Positions 44,000 through 56,176 of a stretch of 64,000 nucleotides of DNA are shown here, in pieces. Position 1 is the first letter of the stretch. Each line of letters opens with the position of its first letter. The stretch lies in the NCBI RefSeq assembly GCF_000235625.1, contig NZ_AGTR01000044.1, forward strand, positions 1 through 64,000. Direction: 5' to 3'. The notes under the pieces are model-generated. The model was not told where the DNA came from and made no database searches. It saw only the letters and a program-made list of their open reading frames with translations. Both the position numbers and the translations under genes were made by a program. The stretch is from Marinobacter manganoxydans MnI7-9. GTDB taxonomy: Bacteria > Pseudomonadota > Gammaproteobacteria > Pseudomonadales > Oleiphilaceae.

Positions 44000-44413
44000 T
44001 CACTTGTTCCGGCGGAGACCGGAGGTTATTAACAGCGCCCAGCCCACCATGAAACACAACCCACCAAGGGGCGTGATCGGACCGATCCAGCGGATGTCTG
44101 TCAGCACCAGAAGGTAAAGACTGCCACTGAATAACAGAATGCCGGCCAGGAAAAACCCGGCCGACCAGGCCAGTAGCTTTCTGGACAGGCCCTGTGCAGC
44201 CAGCAATGCCAGCAGAACCAGCGCAATGGAATGATACATTTGATATGTGACGGCGGTCTGGAAAACTTCAAGGCCCCGCTCACTGACCAGATTGCGCAGC
44301 CCGTGTGCACCGAAAGCGCCGGCCATCACTGCCACCAGGGCCAGAAAAGCACCTGCCAACAGCGGTAACCGAAGAATCCCTCTCCTGGCCGGTCGTACGG
44401 ATTCAGCAGTCAC
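44000..44413 (-). CDS. DUF423 family membrane protein
   Basis: 137 residues with four hydrophobic helices. The family signature is AGAFGAHGLRNLVSERGLEV (about 31-50) followed by FQTAVTYQMYHSIALVLLAL and SGSLYLLVLT near 95. DUF423 (YwdK/YgdD) proteins are inner-membrane proteins without known function. It overlaps the end of apaH by 11 bp and precedes thiS by 25 bp, suggesting one transcript. Confidence 0.87.
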   Translation of the reverse strand: MTAESVRPARRGILRLPLLAGAFLALVAVMAGAFGAHGLRNLVSERGLEVFQTAVTYQMYHSIALVLLALLAAQGLSRKLLAWSAGFFLAGILLFSGSLYLLVLTDIRWIGPITPLGGLCFMVGWALLITSGLRRNK

Positions 44414-45203
44414 AGTGGATCTTTTCTCCCGAATCCAGGTTCATCATGGTCAGTGCGCCACCCCAGACACACCCGGTGTCCAGGCCGACAAAACGGTCAC
44501 TGCCGGTTTTTCCTTCCAGGGCTGCCCAGTGCCCAAACACCACCCGCACATCGTCATTGCGGGGAAAATGAAACCACGGCTGGTAACCTTCCGGCGCGCT
44601 GTCGACGCTTTCCTTGGCCGCCAGTTCCAGAGAGCCATCCTCGGCAATAAAGCGCATGCGGGTGAAATAGTTGGTAATGACCCGCCAGCGGTCCATTCCC
44701 TGCAGGGACTCGTCCCAGCGCTCGGGCTGATTGCCGTACATATGGGCAAAGTATTCCTCGGCGGTTTCGCCCCGGATCACGGCTTCAACTTCCCTGGCAC
44801 ACTCCATTGCCTGGCTGACCGTCCAGATATGGGGCAAACCGGCGTGGGTCATCACCAGATTCCGGGCCGGGTCGTGAACACAGAGATTCTGCTGCCGGAG
44901 CCAGTTAACCAGCGGCTCGTAATCCGGAGCGTCAAGGATATCCGACAGGGTGTCTTTGCGACGCGTCTGATGACCGCCCAGGGACACCGCCAGCAGATGC
45001 AGGTCGTGATTGCCAAGCACGACGACCGCCGAATCCCCAAGGCTCTCGATGTATCTCAGGGTTTCCAGCGAGGACGGGCCGCGGTTGATCAGATCGCCGG
45101 CCACCCATAGACGGTCACGGGAGGGAGAGAAATCCACTTTCTCCAGGACATCCCTGAGACGCTCGTAACAGCCCTGAATATCGCCGATCGCGTAGTCAGT
45201 CAT
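44403..45203 (-). CDS. apaH: Symmetrical bis(5'-nucleosyl)-tetraphosphatase ApaH
   Basis: 266 residues from the ATG after GAGGTAAGTG, overlapping the rsmA stop; a GTG one codon earlier is alternative. Metallophosphoesterase motifs: [13 protein letters not shown] near 4-16 (D-x-H replaced by D-I-Q as usual in ApaH), [16 protein letters not shown] near 34-49, [13 protein letters not shown] near 60-72 and [11 protein letters not shown] near 117. It splits Ap4A into two ADP and controls dinucleoside polyphosphate and RNA cap levels. apaG, which normally sits between rsmA and apaH, is absent. Confidence 0.95.
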   Translation of the reverse strand: MTDYAIGDIQGCYERLRDVLEKVDFSPSRDRLWVAGDLINRGPSSLETLRYIESLGDSAVVVLGNHDLHLLAVSLGGHQTRRKDTLSDILDAPDYEPLVNWLRQQNLCVHDPARNLVMTHAGLPHIWTVSQAMECAREVEAVIRGETAEEYFAHMYGNQPERWDESLQGMDRWRVITNYFTRMRFIAEDGSLELAAKESVDSAPEGYQPWFHFPRNDDVRVVFGHWAALEGKTGSDRFVGLDTGCVWGGALTMMNLDSGEKIHCDC

Positions 45204-46026
45204 CACTTACCTCGTTTGCCGGATTGGCTGCACCCTTCTCGGTAAAAAGCAGGTCGGCAATCGCCACGAAATCGGCCAGTGCGAGGTTCTCCGGTCGCAG
45301 ACCGTCATTGATGCCAAGGCTCCGGAGCTGTTCGGCCGACACCATGCCGCCCAGTGCCTTGCGGAGAGTTTTCCGCCGGGCGTTAAAGGCTGTGCGGACC
45401 ACGGCCTGAAGTGTCGTCAAATCCTTCGCCGGGTGTGGCAGGGTCTTGTGAGGCACCAATCGGACAATCGCCGAATCCACCTTGGGCGCCGGTCGAAAAG
45501 CGCCGGGCCCAACTTCAAACAGCGGCTGAACCCGGCAGAAATACTGGGTCATAATCCCAAGACGCCCGTAATTGTTGTCACCCGGCACCGCTGCCATTCG
45601 TTGAACCACCTCTTTCTGCAGCATGAAGTGCATATCCTGCACAACACCGGCCTGGGACAGCAGGTGGAAAATCAGCGGTGTGGAAATGTTGTACGGCAAA
45701 TTACCGATGATCCGCAGGGGGCGATCCACCATGAGCTGGCTGAAATCAAACTTGAGTGCGTCCGCCTCGTGAATCCGGAATTCGGGATAGTTGAAGAACT
45801 TGGTGCGCAGCACCGGAATCAGATCCCGATCCAGTTCCACAACCTGGAGCTTCGGGTTCACCGCCAGTATTTCCTCGGTCAGTGCGCCCAGTCCAGGGCC
45901 AATTTCCACGATGGCGTCATCGGGTTTCGGGTTAATGGCGCGGATGATCTGCTCTATGACTCCCGGATCATGGAGGAAATTCTGGCCAAACCGTTTTCTG
46001 GCCTGGTGGCCGGCTTTGTTGCTCAC
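45196..46026 (-). CDS. rsmA: 16S rRNA dimethyladenosine transferase RsmA (KsgA)
   Basis: 276 residues from a GTG that overlaps the pdxA stop (GTGA). [20 protein letters not shown] near 10-29, the SAM motif [15 protein letters not shown] near 41-55, and the catalytic [15 protein letters not shown] near 108-122 with N-L-P-Y. The enzyme dimethylates two adjacent adenosines in helix 45 of 16S rRNA late in small-subunit assembly. Placement in the surA-pdxA-rsmA-apaH chain is conserved in gammaproteobacteria. Confidence 0.96.
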   Translation of the reverse strand: MSNKAGHQARKRFGQNFLHDPGVIEQIIRAINPKPDDAIVEIGPGLGALTEEILAVNPKLQVVELDRDLIPVLRTKFFNYPEFRIHEADALKFDFSQLMVDRPLRIIGNLPYNISTPLIFHLLSQAGVVQDMHFMLQKEVVQRMAAVPGDNNYGRLGIMTQYFCRVQPLFEVGPGAFRPAPKVDSAIVRLVPHKTLPHPAKDLTTLQAVVRTAFNARRKTLRKALGGMVSAEQLRSLGINDGLRPENLALADFVAIADLLFTEKGAANPANEVSDD

Positions 46027-47033
46027 GAACGGGTCTCTTCAATTGCAGATTTTCGACAACGAGCCATTTGCTCGCCTATCTTCAGGGCCGTATGCAGACT
46101 GCCGGCATCGGCTCGACCGGTTCCCGCCAGATCCAGAGCCGTGCCATGATCCACGGACGTGCGCACAATCGGCAGCCCCAGGGTAATGTTCACCGCACGC
46201 CCAAAGCCCTGAAACTTCAGCACCGGCAGCCCCTGATCATGATACATGGCCAGAACCGCATCGGCCTGGTCGAGCCAGTGCGGGGTAAACAGGGTATCCG
46301 CAGGTAAAGGTCCGGTCAGAGAAATGCCTTCGGCACGCAGAGCCTCCAGGGTTGGCTCGATGGTGTCGATTTCCTCCCGACCAAGGTGGCCACCTTCGCC
46401 GGCATGAGGATTCAGGCCGGCCACCAGTATCCTGGGCCTGGCAACACCGAAGAACTTTTTCAGATCAGCATCGAGAATTCGCGTTACCTGAGTCAGGCGC
46501 TCCGGGGTAATGGCGGCGGATACGTCCTTGAGCGGTAAGTGGGTGGTAACAAGCGCAACCCGCAACTCTTCGGTCGCCAGCATCATGACCACACGATCCA
46601 CACCGCAGAGCTCCTGCAGGAACTCGGTATGGCCGCTGAACGCGATGCCGGCATCGTTGATAACGCCCTTATGGACAGGCGCCGTCACCATGCCGTCAAA
46701 ATCGCCGCTGAGGCAGCCGTTAGCGGCGACTTCCAGCGCTCTGAGCACATAAGCACCGCTGCCGGTATCCAGTGTGCCCGGTTCATGATTGGCACAACCG
46801 TCCACATGCAGAACCGACAGCAGGCCTGCCTCCATTTCCGGCGACTCTCCGGGCTGCCAGGCACGCAGTTCAACCGCCAGGTTCATTTGCTTCGCCCGGG
46901 CCTCCAGCAATGGCCGGCTGGCAACCACCACCACACCTGCACTCCGGGCCTCAAGAGCCAGTTGCAGGCACAACTCCGGACCAATGCCGGCAGGTTCGCC
47001 GGCCGTCAGTGCCAGCACCACGGGATTACTCAT
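46023..47033 (-). CDS. pdxA: 4-hydroxythreonine-4-phosphate dehydrogenase PdxA
   Basis: 336 residues. [20 protein letters not shown] near 10-29, [14 protein letters not shown] near 130-143 (metal His), [20 protein letters not shown] near 205-224 (metal His) and [20 protein letters not shown] near 262-281 (third His). It oxidises 4-phosphohydroxy-L-threonine in pyridoxal phosphate synthesis. Its start overlaps the surA stop (TGATG) and its stop overlaps the rsmA start, so translation is coupled through the cluster. Confidence 0.95.
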   Translation of the reverse strand: MSNPVVLALTAGEPAGIGPELCLQLALEARSAGVVVVASRPLLEARAKQMNLAVELRAWQPGESPEMEAGLLSVLHVDGCANHEPGTLDTGSGAYVLRALEVAANGCLSGDFDGMVTAPVHKGVINDAGIAFSGHTEFLQELCGVDRVVMMLATEELRVALVTTHLPLKDVSAAITPERLTQVTRILDADLKKFFGVARPRILVAGLNPHAGEGGHLGREEIDTIEPTLEALRAEGISLTGPLPADTLFTPHWLDQADAVLAMYHDQGLPVLKFQGFGRAVNITLGLPIVRTSVDHGTALDLAGTGRADAGSLHTALKIGEQMARCRKSAIEETRS

Positions 47034-48373
47034 CAGGAGACTGGCTCTTCTTCCGCCGGTTCGTCCTTGGCGTACTCGCCCTTGAACTCGACAAAGGCCT
47101 CATCGCGGATCTCCTGAAGCCAGTTCTGAAGTTCGGTCTCAAACTTGCGGCGATAGATCGCCTGGCGGGCCTCGGCGTCGCGCACATCACCGCTGATGTC
47201 TTTCTGGCGGCGCTCCTGAACCTGCAGAATGTGCCAGCCAAACTGGGAACGGAACGGCCCGCGCAACTCGCCAATATCAGCATCGAGCATGGCCTGCTCA
47301 AACGCCGGCACCATCTGGCCCGGGCTTACCCAGCCCAGATTACCGCCATCGGAGCCAGACACCGGATCATCGGAGTATTCTCTGGCCAGCGCACTGAAGC
47401 TGGCTCCATTCTGAAGCTGCTGGTACAGATCCCGGATCACGGTTTCAGCCTGGCTGTCCGTCGTGGCTTCGGAAGGCCGAACCAGAATGTGACGAACACG
47501 GTGCTGCTGGATCATCTGCTGCTGCTCGCCGCCGCGCTTGTCCATCACCATTACCAGGTGGAAGCCGCTGTTGTTTTCCAGGACGTCTGAGGGCTCACCC
47601 ACCGGCAGCTCCGGCACGACCGGAGCAACCAGAGACGGCAGCTGACCCTCGGCACGCCAGCCCATATCGCCACCTTCCAGGGCATTACTGGCATCAGACT
47701 CGGCAACAGCCACTTCGCGGAAATCACGGCCATTGGCGATCTCACTGCGCAGCCGCTCGGCTTTCTCCCTTGCGGCATCCACCTCCGCCTCATCAGAGGG
47801 GTCGTCTACGCTCACAAAGATGTACGCCAGCCGGTACTGAGCGTTATTCCCTCCACGGGCCTCCAGACTTTCCAGATAGTTTTCAACTTCCCGATCAGTC
47901 ACCCGAACCCGGTTGCCGACCTGGCGCTGCTGAACCCGGCTGGTCAGCATTTCCTTGCGGATCTGTTCGCGGGCCTGGTTGTAAGTCACGCCTTCGGCTT
48001 CGAGCTGGATTTCAAACTGCGGCAGGCTCATGCCATTGCGTTCGGCAATGTTGGCCATGGTTTCGTTCAACTCGTTATCGCTGATGCGCATACCGGCCCG
48101 ATCTGCCATCTGCATCTGGATCGATTCGGTGATCAGCTGGTCAAGCACACGCTCTTCGAGGACCTGCCTTGGCGGCAGCGCCGTGCCCTGTGCACTAAGG
48201 CGACTGGTGATGGTGTTGATTCGGGCCTCCAACTCGGTCTGAAGGATGACATCCTCATCGACGATGGCCACTACCTGGTCCAGCAACTTACGCTCGGCCT
48301 GAACAGACAACGGGGCCAGGACGGCTAGAAGAACCAGTAACGCTTGTACACCATGGCGAAGGGTCGCCTTCAT
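47033..48373 (-). CDS. surA: Periplasmic chaperone and peptidyl-prolyl isomerase SurA
   Basis: 446 residues from the ATG after AGAGGTGATT. Signal peptide ends near SVQA-E (about 27). SurA N-domain: LLDQVVAIVDEDVILQTELE near 30-49; two parvulin domains, the first about 175-275, the second with VRHILVRPSEATTDSQAETV near 293 and LGWVSPGQMVPAFEQAMLDA near 346; C-terminal helix to EEPVS. It escorts outer-membrane beta-barrel proteins to the BAM complex. Its upstream neighbour lptD encodes a major SurA client, and the two are likely co-transcribed. Confidence 0.95.
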   Translation of the reverse strand: MKATLRHGVQALLVLLAVLAPLSVQAERKLLDQVVAIVDEDVILQTELEARINTITSRLSAQGTALPPRQVLEERVLDQLITESIQMQMADRAGMRISDNELNETMANIAERNGMSLPQFEIQLEAEGVTYNQAREQIRKEMLTSRVQQRQVGNRVRVTDREVENYLESLEARGGNNAQYRLAYIFVSVDDPSDEAEVDAAREKAERLRSEIANGRDFREVAVAESDASNALEGGDMGWRAEGQLPSLVAPVVPELPVGEPSDVLENNSGFHLVMVMDKRGGEQQQMIQQHRVRHILVRPSEATTDSQAETVIRDLYQQLQNGASFSALAREYSDDPVSGSDGGNLGWVSPGQMVPAFEQAMLDADIGELRGPFRSQFGWHILQVQERRQKDISGDVRDAEARQAIYRRKFETELQNWLQEIRDEAFVEFKGEYAKDEPAEEEPVS

Positions 48374-48437
48374 AATCACCTCTACAAATAGAATTTGAGC
48401 TTTTCTGGCGTTTTGGGGGCCTTAGTCCGGGATCCAG

Positions 48438-50822
48438 TCAGGGAGTTCCAAAACGACGACTCTCCCTTTCATCAAAACCGTAAATGGCCTCGGAAATACT
48501 CGATGAGGCACCACCACTGCCACCCAGTCCTTTCAGCTGAATCTGAAACAGTATGCGCCCCTGAAGCTCCCGGTCGTAAGTCAGGTAATTCTGGTGAACC
48601 ACCTGAATGCTCCAGCAGCAGTTGTTGTATTCAAGGCCGGCCAGGGACCCCACCGTACGGTCAAGGCTTGAGTCGTAGACCCAGCGGCCGATCAGACTAA
48701 CACGGTCCGTCACCGGGAAAACCGTCGCAATGTCTGACTGTTCCAGTTCATCCCGGCTATAGGTGTGCCCCAGACTGGCCAGGTAGCGGTAATCACTGGA
48801 ATGGAAAGTCAGCTGACTTCGACCTTCCTCGGTATCACCGGTGTCGGGATCCCACAGGCCAGACGACCGGATCTCCAGAGTATCAAGCGGGTTGAGCACC
48901 ACCTCACCCGCCAGCGGAGAGCGGCTCCGGGTTCCGCCACCCTCACCAAACAGAGTTACCTCACGGTCGTCAAAGTACTGCACCTGGCCGATACTGAACC
49001 TGGCCCGCTCGGCACCGGTGAGCAGGTCATTGAAACGGCTGGTCAGGGCCACGGTCAACTGGTTGGCGTCACCTACCCGATCACCGCCGGTAAAGCGATC
49101 CGGCTGAAACAGCTGGTCAAACCGGAACGTCTGGAGGTCGGTGTCAAAGTCAGGAATGTCATTCTGATCCGCGTCCGCATTGGCCCATACATAGTACAGC
49201 CGGGGCTCAAGGGTCTGGTTGTAGGGCACATCAAACAGACTGCCCTGACGGTCGAAATAAAGCCCGTTATCCCACTCGGCAACCGGCACCGTGCGATCAA
49301 ACGCGCCATCACCGAGATCGTAATCATCGAGATCGTAGCGGGTGTAATCCACACTCACCGAGGGGCGACTGAAGCCCCACAACGCCCGCAGTGGCAGAGC
49401 CAGTTCCGGCCGGGCCCGGAACCGCTGACCGTTGGCCTGGTCCAGACCAGTCAGTCCTTCGTTATCACGGTAAAAAACGGTGTACTGACTCTCCAGATTC
49501 GCTTCCAGAATACCCGCGCCTGCCTGTCCCGCGTAGATTATTTCAGGCAGCTGGGCATAGGGCTTATCCTCATTGGCAATACTTTCACTGATGGTCTGGT
49601 AATCGTTAAGGTAGGCATCAAAATACTGCTGGTCGCTCCGGTAAGTGACCCCACCCTTTCTTTGCAGGTGGGTTGCCTGGTTAATCTCCAGGTTACGGTT
49701 CAGGTCGCTGAAATAGTCCTCGTCACTCACTACGGAAAAATCACCGTAGCCGGACCAGCCACCGCCGAACACCGCCCTCGTGGTGGCATCCAGAGCCCAG
49801 CGCTCGCCCGATTCGCCGGGATTCTCGGCCGCGAACTCCGAATCGCTGCCGATGTAGCCCAACTGCAGCGTCGTCTCGCCCAGCGAACTGAGATAGCGGC
49901 CCTCGGCCTCGTTGAACAGGCCCCGGCCATTCATGTACTGAGGCGTGAGCGTGGCGTCATAATGGGGGGCAAGATTCAGATAATAAGGTAGCGCGAGAAA
50001 GCCTCCGCTACCGGCAGTGGAAGAACCGAACTGGGGATACAGGAAACCGGACTTGCGTCGGTCATCAATGGGAAAGCTGGCCCAGGGCCAGTAGAACACC
50101 GGCACATCCAGAATCTCCAGCCGAACATGCTTTGCGGTACCAAAACCCTCGGCCCGGTCCAGCTGGATATCCGAGGCAACAATGGCCCAGTCGTTCTGCT
50201 TCGGGCCACAGGTGGTCAGAAAGCCATCTTCAATGACCACCTGCTCTTCACTGATCCGCGCCAGACGGCCTGCACGACCGCGCATTTCGGGCCCGTGCAG
50301 CAGAAACGTCGCCGTGTTGATGTCCAGCCGCCCGGTATCCACATCGTAGTTCGCGTTCTCACCGGTCAGAAGGAAGCCATCACCTCGACTGACCAGTGGC
50401 CCCTGAACCGATACCGCGCCCTGTTGCTGGCTGTAGCGGGCTTCTGAACCGGTTACCTGGAAGCCCCCCTGGCGGATCCGGACATCGCCCTGGAGAAACA
50501 GCTCGCGGTCAATTTCATACCGGGCATTCAGGCCGCTGGCCTCCAATGGCTGTTCGGCATCGCTACCACCGGCAAAGGCACTGCCAACGCCGTCGTGACT
50601 GCCGGAAGGCAAATAGCCACCATCACAGAACAGGGGCAAAGATGACCGCACCTCGGAAGGCAGTTCTGCCCTGGGGCGCCAGTCAATTTCCGCCGCTGAC
50701 GGCGGTGTCTGGGCATAACCGGTGGCACCCCCCAATCCTAGAAACGCGGCCAGCAACAAACGGCCATACCGGCTCTGCCACCGGATTTCCGGCGATTGCA
50801 GTGGGCGTTCTGGACATGGCAC
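48438..50822 (-). CDS. lptD: LPS assembly outer-membrane protein LptD
   Basis: 794 residues from a GTG; signal peptide ends near TGYAQ (about 38). The periplasmic jellyroll (LptA-like, about 85-210) shows EIDRELFLQGDVRIRQGGFQ and SRGDGFLLTGENANYDVDTG; the C-terminal barrel follows with ASFPIDDRRKSGFLYPQFG near 243. Cysteines in LPLFCDGG, LTTCGPKQ and NNCCWSIQV match the interdomain disulfides needed for function. With LptE it places LPS on the cell surface. No ATG in frame is found near the start; the GTG has a distant AGGA, so the start is moderately certain. Confidence 0.94.
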   Translation of the reverse strand: MPCPERPLQSPEIRWQSRYGRLLLAAFLGLGGATGYAQTPPSAAEIDWRPRAELPSEVRSSLPLFCDGGYLPSGSHDGVGSAFAGGSDAEQPLEASGLNARYEIDRELFLQGDVRIRQGGFQVTGSEARYSQQQGAVSVQGPLVSRGDGFLLTGENANYDVDTGRLDINTATFLLHGPEMRGRAGRLARISEEQVVIEDGFLTTCGPKQNDWAIVASDIQLDRAEGFGTAKHVRLEILDVPVFYWPWASFPIDDRRKSGFLYPQFGSSTAGSGGFLALPYYLNLAPHYDATLTPQYMNGRGLFNEAEGRYLSSLGETTLQLGYIGSDSEFAAENPGESGERWALDATTRAVFGGGWSGYGDFSVVSDEDYFSDLNRNLEINQATHLQRKGGVTYRSDQQYFDAYLNDYQTISESIANEDKPYAQLPEIIYAGQAGAGILEANLESQYTVFYRDNEGLTGLDQANGQRFRARPELALPLRALWGFSRPSVSVDYTRYDLDDYDLGDGAFDRTVPVAEWDNGLYFDRQGSLFDVPYNQTLEPRLYYVWANADADQNDIPDFDTDLQTFRFDQLFQPDRFTGGDRVGDANQLTVALTSRFNDLLTGAERARFSIGQVQYFDDREVTLFGEGGGTRSRSPLAGEVVLNPLDTLEIRSSGLWDPDTGDTEEGRSQLTFHSSDYRYLASLGHTYSRDELEQSDIATVFPVTDRVSLIGRWVYDSSLDRTVGSLAGLEYNNCCWSIQVVHQNYLTYDRELQGRILFQIQLKGLGGSGGASSSISEAIYGFDERESRRFGTP

Positions 50823-51005
50823 AGTGGCTGAATCCTGTTCCGGGTGAATATGAGGACGGGCAAGGTTAACAGCGGCCTAGTTTACACGTGCACTCCGGGG
50901 TTGTTAACGGAAACTCCGCTGCAAAACCGTTTTACCCTCTTTATACTGGTCTGCTAACTTTCGCAGTCAGCGACAACTTAATTTAAAAGGATTGCAACCC
51001 GAGCC

Positions 51006-53500
<2,495 letters not shown>

Positions 53501-53504
<4 letters not shown>

Positions 53505-54454
53505 TCCTGGCGGGACTCCAGCCATGCAGCAACGCGGCTGGCAATCCCATCGCCCAGGGTTCCGGGCGCTGGCGTGAGCCAGGGAATCGGTTGTCGCTCA
53601 AAGCCACTCATCCCGGCCCGGCGCAACCTCATTCCCATACTCCATTTCGTTTGATCATCAGCGGCTCCGGACGGATAAAGCTCCAGCAATTTCGTGCTCA
53701 GCGACTCCAGACGTTCGGGCAGATCTGGACGGTCAACGGGGTAAAACTGGGAAGCCACCCAGATAAGCGCAGCGGCATCAGCCCCCTCCAGTACCTGGTT
53801 GGTCACGTGTATGCTGGCTCGCCCGACTCCCAGAACAGCCGGTGTTTCATAGCCCCGCTCAGCCAACTGGGCCAGCCCTGCCTGGAGCGTCTGGCTGATC
53901 CGGCTTCGGTAGCGCGCCTCAAGATCATCGGCACTCTCTGAAGCCATGATATCGATCATGACCGATTCCGGTGCTTCCTGCTCACCCGCCTCCGTTTCCG
54001 CCGATGGTTCTTCTACCACCGGCCGCATCAGGATTTCACTCAGAACCGGTGAGGGCGACTCCAGGCCAAGGGTGAGCACGGCCCAGCCCCTGGAAGCCAG
54101 CCCCGCTGCCAGTGAGCCGGTTACCCCGGAAGCGGCAGTTTCACCTTCTTCCGACAGAACCAGCACCGCACCGCGAGCCGGCAACCTGGCTTCCGGGTAG
54201 AACAGGCCCAGCGCCCTATCACCCTCCTCAAGCTCCAGCCATACCGCTGATTCGGGAAAACGCTGGATCAGGGAGCGTTCGCCGGTGCCTGTCCAGATCA
54301 GGGCCCGACTCGCAGACTCTGACGCCTCGACGCCTTCGGCCTCACCGGCCGTCCCGCTCTCTTCCTGCCCGAGGGTGATGGACGGTGCGACACACATCAG
54401 CGCCAGGACAAAAAACCAGAACACGCCGGGCCGGTAAATCTCGAATCTCTGCAC
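53501..54454 (-). CDS. DUF3530 family exported protein
   Basis: 317 residues from a GTG (MQRFEIYRPGVFWFFVLALM) after AAAGGA; a longer in-frame extension upstream runs over the start region of rpe and is rejected. Signal peptide ends near TLGQE (about 30). An acidic low-complexity stretch (about 30-50) precedes an alpha/beta-hydrolase-like domain with GAVLVLSEEGETAASG near 94 and AVLGVGRASIHVTNQVLEG near 207; the usual G-x-S-x-G nucleophile motif is replaced by GVGRAS, so catalysis is doubtful. Its stop shares the CTAG with the djlA-like stop on the other strand. Function unknown. Confidence 0.8.
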
Positions 54455-54571
54455 AGATACTGATCCTTTGACTGCGAAAAAACGCCACTGAGCTGTTAGA
54501 CTAGCAGCCATCCTGAATGTGCGGCAGGGACCGCTGACCAAGCCATTATCCATTGTTGTGAGAGAGCCGTC

Positions 54572-55258
54572 ATGAACCCTTACCTGATTGCCCCATCCAT
54601 CCTGTCCGCCGATTTTGCCCGTCTTGGCGAGGAAGTCGATAACGTGCTGGCCGCCGGCGCCGACGTGGTGCACTTCGATGTGATGGACAATCACTACGTA
54701 CCCAACCTCACCATTGGCCCCATGGTCTGCGAGGCGCTGCGCAAGCACGGCGTGACCGCCCCCATCGATGTGCACCTGATGGTGTCGCCGGTGGACGACC
54801 TCATCCGTATGTTTATCGACGCCGGGGCCAGTTACATTACCTTCCACCCGGAAGCGACCAACCACATTGATCGCTCACTGCAGCTGATCCGCGACGGTGG
54901 CTGCCAGGCGGGCCTGGTGTTCAACCCGGCCACGCCGCTGCATTATATGGATCATGTGATGGACAAACTGGACATGGTGCTGATGATGTCGGTAAACCCC
55001 GGCTTCGGTGGCCAGAAGTTCATTCCCGGCACGCTCGACAAACTCCGGGAGGCCCGCAAGCGCATCGATGCCAGTAACTACAATATCCGCCTGGAAATCG
55101 ACGGTGGCGTGAAGACCGAGAACATCCGGGAAATCGCCGAGGCCGGTGCCGACACCTTCGTGGCGGGATCTGCCATCTTTAACACCGACGACTATAAAAC
55201 CACCATTGATGCCATGCGCGAAGAACTGGAGCAGGCCCGCAGGGTGATCAGCCAATGA
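54572..55258 (+). CDS. rpe: Ribulose-phosphate 3-epimerase
   Basis: 228 residues. [20 protein letters not shown] near 6-25, [19 protein letters not shown] near 36-54 (metal His and Asp), [15 protein letters not shown] near 69-83, [14 protein letters not shown] near 140-153 and [12 protein letters not shown] near 173-184, all catalytic or phosphate-binding elements. It interconverts ribulose 5-phosphate and xylulose 5-phosphate in the pentose phosphate pathway. It overlaps gph by 4 bp (ATGA), the usual rpe-gph-trpE order of gammaproteobacteria. Confidence 0.96.
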   Translation: MNPYLIAPSILSADFARLGEEVDNVLAAGADVVHFDVMDNHYVPNLTIGPMVCEALRKHGVTAPIDVHLMVSPVDDLIRMFIDAGASYITFHPEATNHIDRSLQLIRDGGCQAGLVFNPATPLHYMDHVMDKLDMVLMMSVNPGFGGQKFIPGTLDKLREARKRIDASNYNIRLEIDGGVKTENIREIAEAGADTFVAGSAIFNTDDYKTTIDAMREELEQARRVISQ

Positions 55259-55944
55259 GCCTGGCAGGGCTGTTCAATCCACGCTGGCCGGGGATTGCCC
55301 TGTTTGATCTCGACGGCACCCTGGTGGACAGTGCACCGGATCTGGCGGCCGCCGTGGACCAGATGCTGGCGCATCTTGGGCGCTCACCAGCAGGCATTGA
55401 CCGGGTACGGAACTGGGTAGGCAATGGCGCCAGCGTTCTGGTGCGCCGGGCCCTGGCCGGCCAGGTGGACTGGGAACCGGCGCGACCAAAAGACGAGGCC
55501 CTGTTCAAGGATGCCCTGGCGATTTTCTATCACGCCTACGGCACGCTCAACGGACAGCATTCGGTAGTCTACGCCGGAGTCGAGGCCTGTCTCACGCACC
55601 TGAAGAACCAGGGCTGCCGGCTGGGCATCGTCACCAACAAGCCGGAACAGTTTGTGGCACCGCTGCTTGAGCAAATGGGACTGGATCACTGGTTCGACCT
55701 GACCGTGGGTGGTGACACCCTGCCGGTCAAGAAACCGGACCCCGCTCCCCTGCTTCATGCCATGGAAACCCTGGGGGGCACCCGCGGAACCACAGTCATG
55801 GTAGGCGACTCCGCAGCGGATATTAACGCGGCGCTGGCCGCGGGCATTCCCTGTGTGGCGGTGCGGTACGGGTATAACTACGGGCCTGCGGTGGATACTC
55901 TGGGCGCCGACGCGGTTGTTGATTCGCTGGCCGAGCTTTTGTAA
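55255..55944 (+). CDS. gph: Phosphoglycolate phosphatase
   Basis: 229 residues of the HAD family. Motif [21 protein letters not shown] near 17-36 (nucleophile Asp), motif [12 protein letters not shown] near 124, motif [15 protein letters not shown] near 161-172 (Lys) and motif [21 protein letters not shown] near 182-200. It removes 2-phosphoglycolate formed during DNA repair of oxidised ends. Translationally coupled to rpe. The trpE leader region starts directly after its stop. Confidence 0.93.
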   Translation: MSLAGLFNPRWPGIALFDLDGTLVDSAPDLAAAVDQMLAHLGRSPAGIDRVRNWVGNGASVLVRRALAGQVDWEPARPKDEALFKDALAIFYHAYGTLNGQHSVVYAGVEACLTHLKNQGCRLGIVTNKPEQFVAPLLEQMGLDHWFDLTVGGDTLPVKKPDPAPLLHAMETLGGTRGTTVMVGDSAADINAALAAGIPCVAVRYGYNYGPAVDTLGADAVVDSLAELL

Positions 55945-55962
55945 TCTCACAAGGAACTTACA

Positions 55963-56073
55963 TTGAGCACTTCTTTACGGGAGATTCCTGCCGTGCAGGG
56001 ACTGAATCTGACTGCAGCGCGAGGCATCCTGACAACCCGCGCAACACGATGGTGGCGATGGCGCACCGGCTGA
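55963..56073 (+). CDS. trpL: trp leader peptide (TrpL), TTG start
   Basis: 36 codons beginning with TTG six bases after AAGGAA and ending in TGA, in the gap between gph and trpE. The C-terminus reads [12 protein letters not shown], with Trp codons at 56050, 56053 and 56059. Trp-rich leaders before trpE are established for pseudomonad trpE and trpGDC attenuation. The TTG start is the only in-frame option with a ribosome-binding site. The peptide would sense charged tRNA-Trp for the whole trpEGDC cluster. Confidence 0.75.
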   Translation: MSTSLREIPAVQGLNLTAARGILTTRATRWWRWRTG

Positions 56074-56121
56074 GCAAGCCCGGAGGCTGACTGGCGTCTG
56101 CTGGTCGAGCCCGCAGCACCT

Positions 56122-56143
56122 GATGGAAGCACAGGCTTTCATC
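56122..56143 (+). promoter_or_regulatory. Hairpin between trp leader and trpE
   Basis: GATGGAAGC and GCTTTCATC pair (nine bp, one G-T) around an ACAG loop, 48 nt after the leader stop and 33 nt before the trpE start. It lacks a following T-run, so it is not a canonical intrinsic terminator. It may be part of an attenuator that I cannot fully resolve by eye. Confidence 0.4.
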
Positions 56144-56176
56144 CACAATGCAGATCAGATTTCAGGAAACCGTACC

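Noticed and set aside
48765-49991. 408-codon frame on the plus strand
   Set aside because: Fully antisense to lptD, whose motifs and disulfide cysteines are clear.
54455-54865. N-terminal extension of the DUF3530 gene
   Set aside because: It would run antisense through the start of rpe, and the downstream GTG gives a proper signal peptide.
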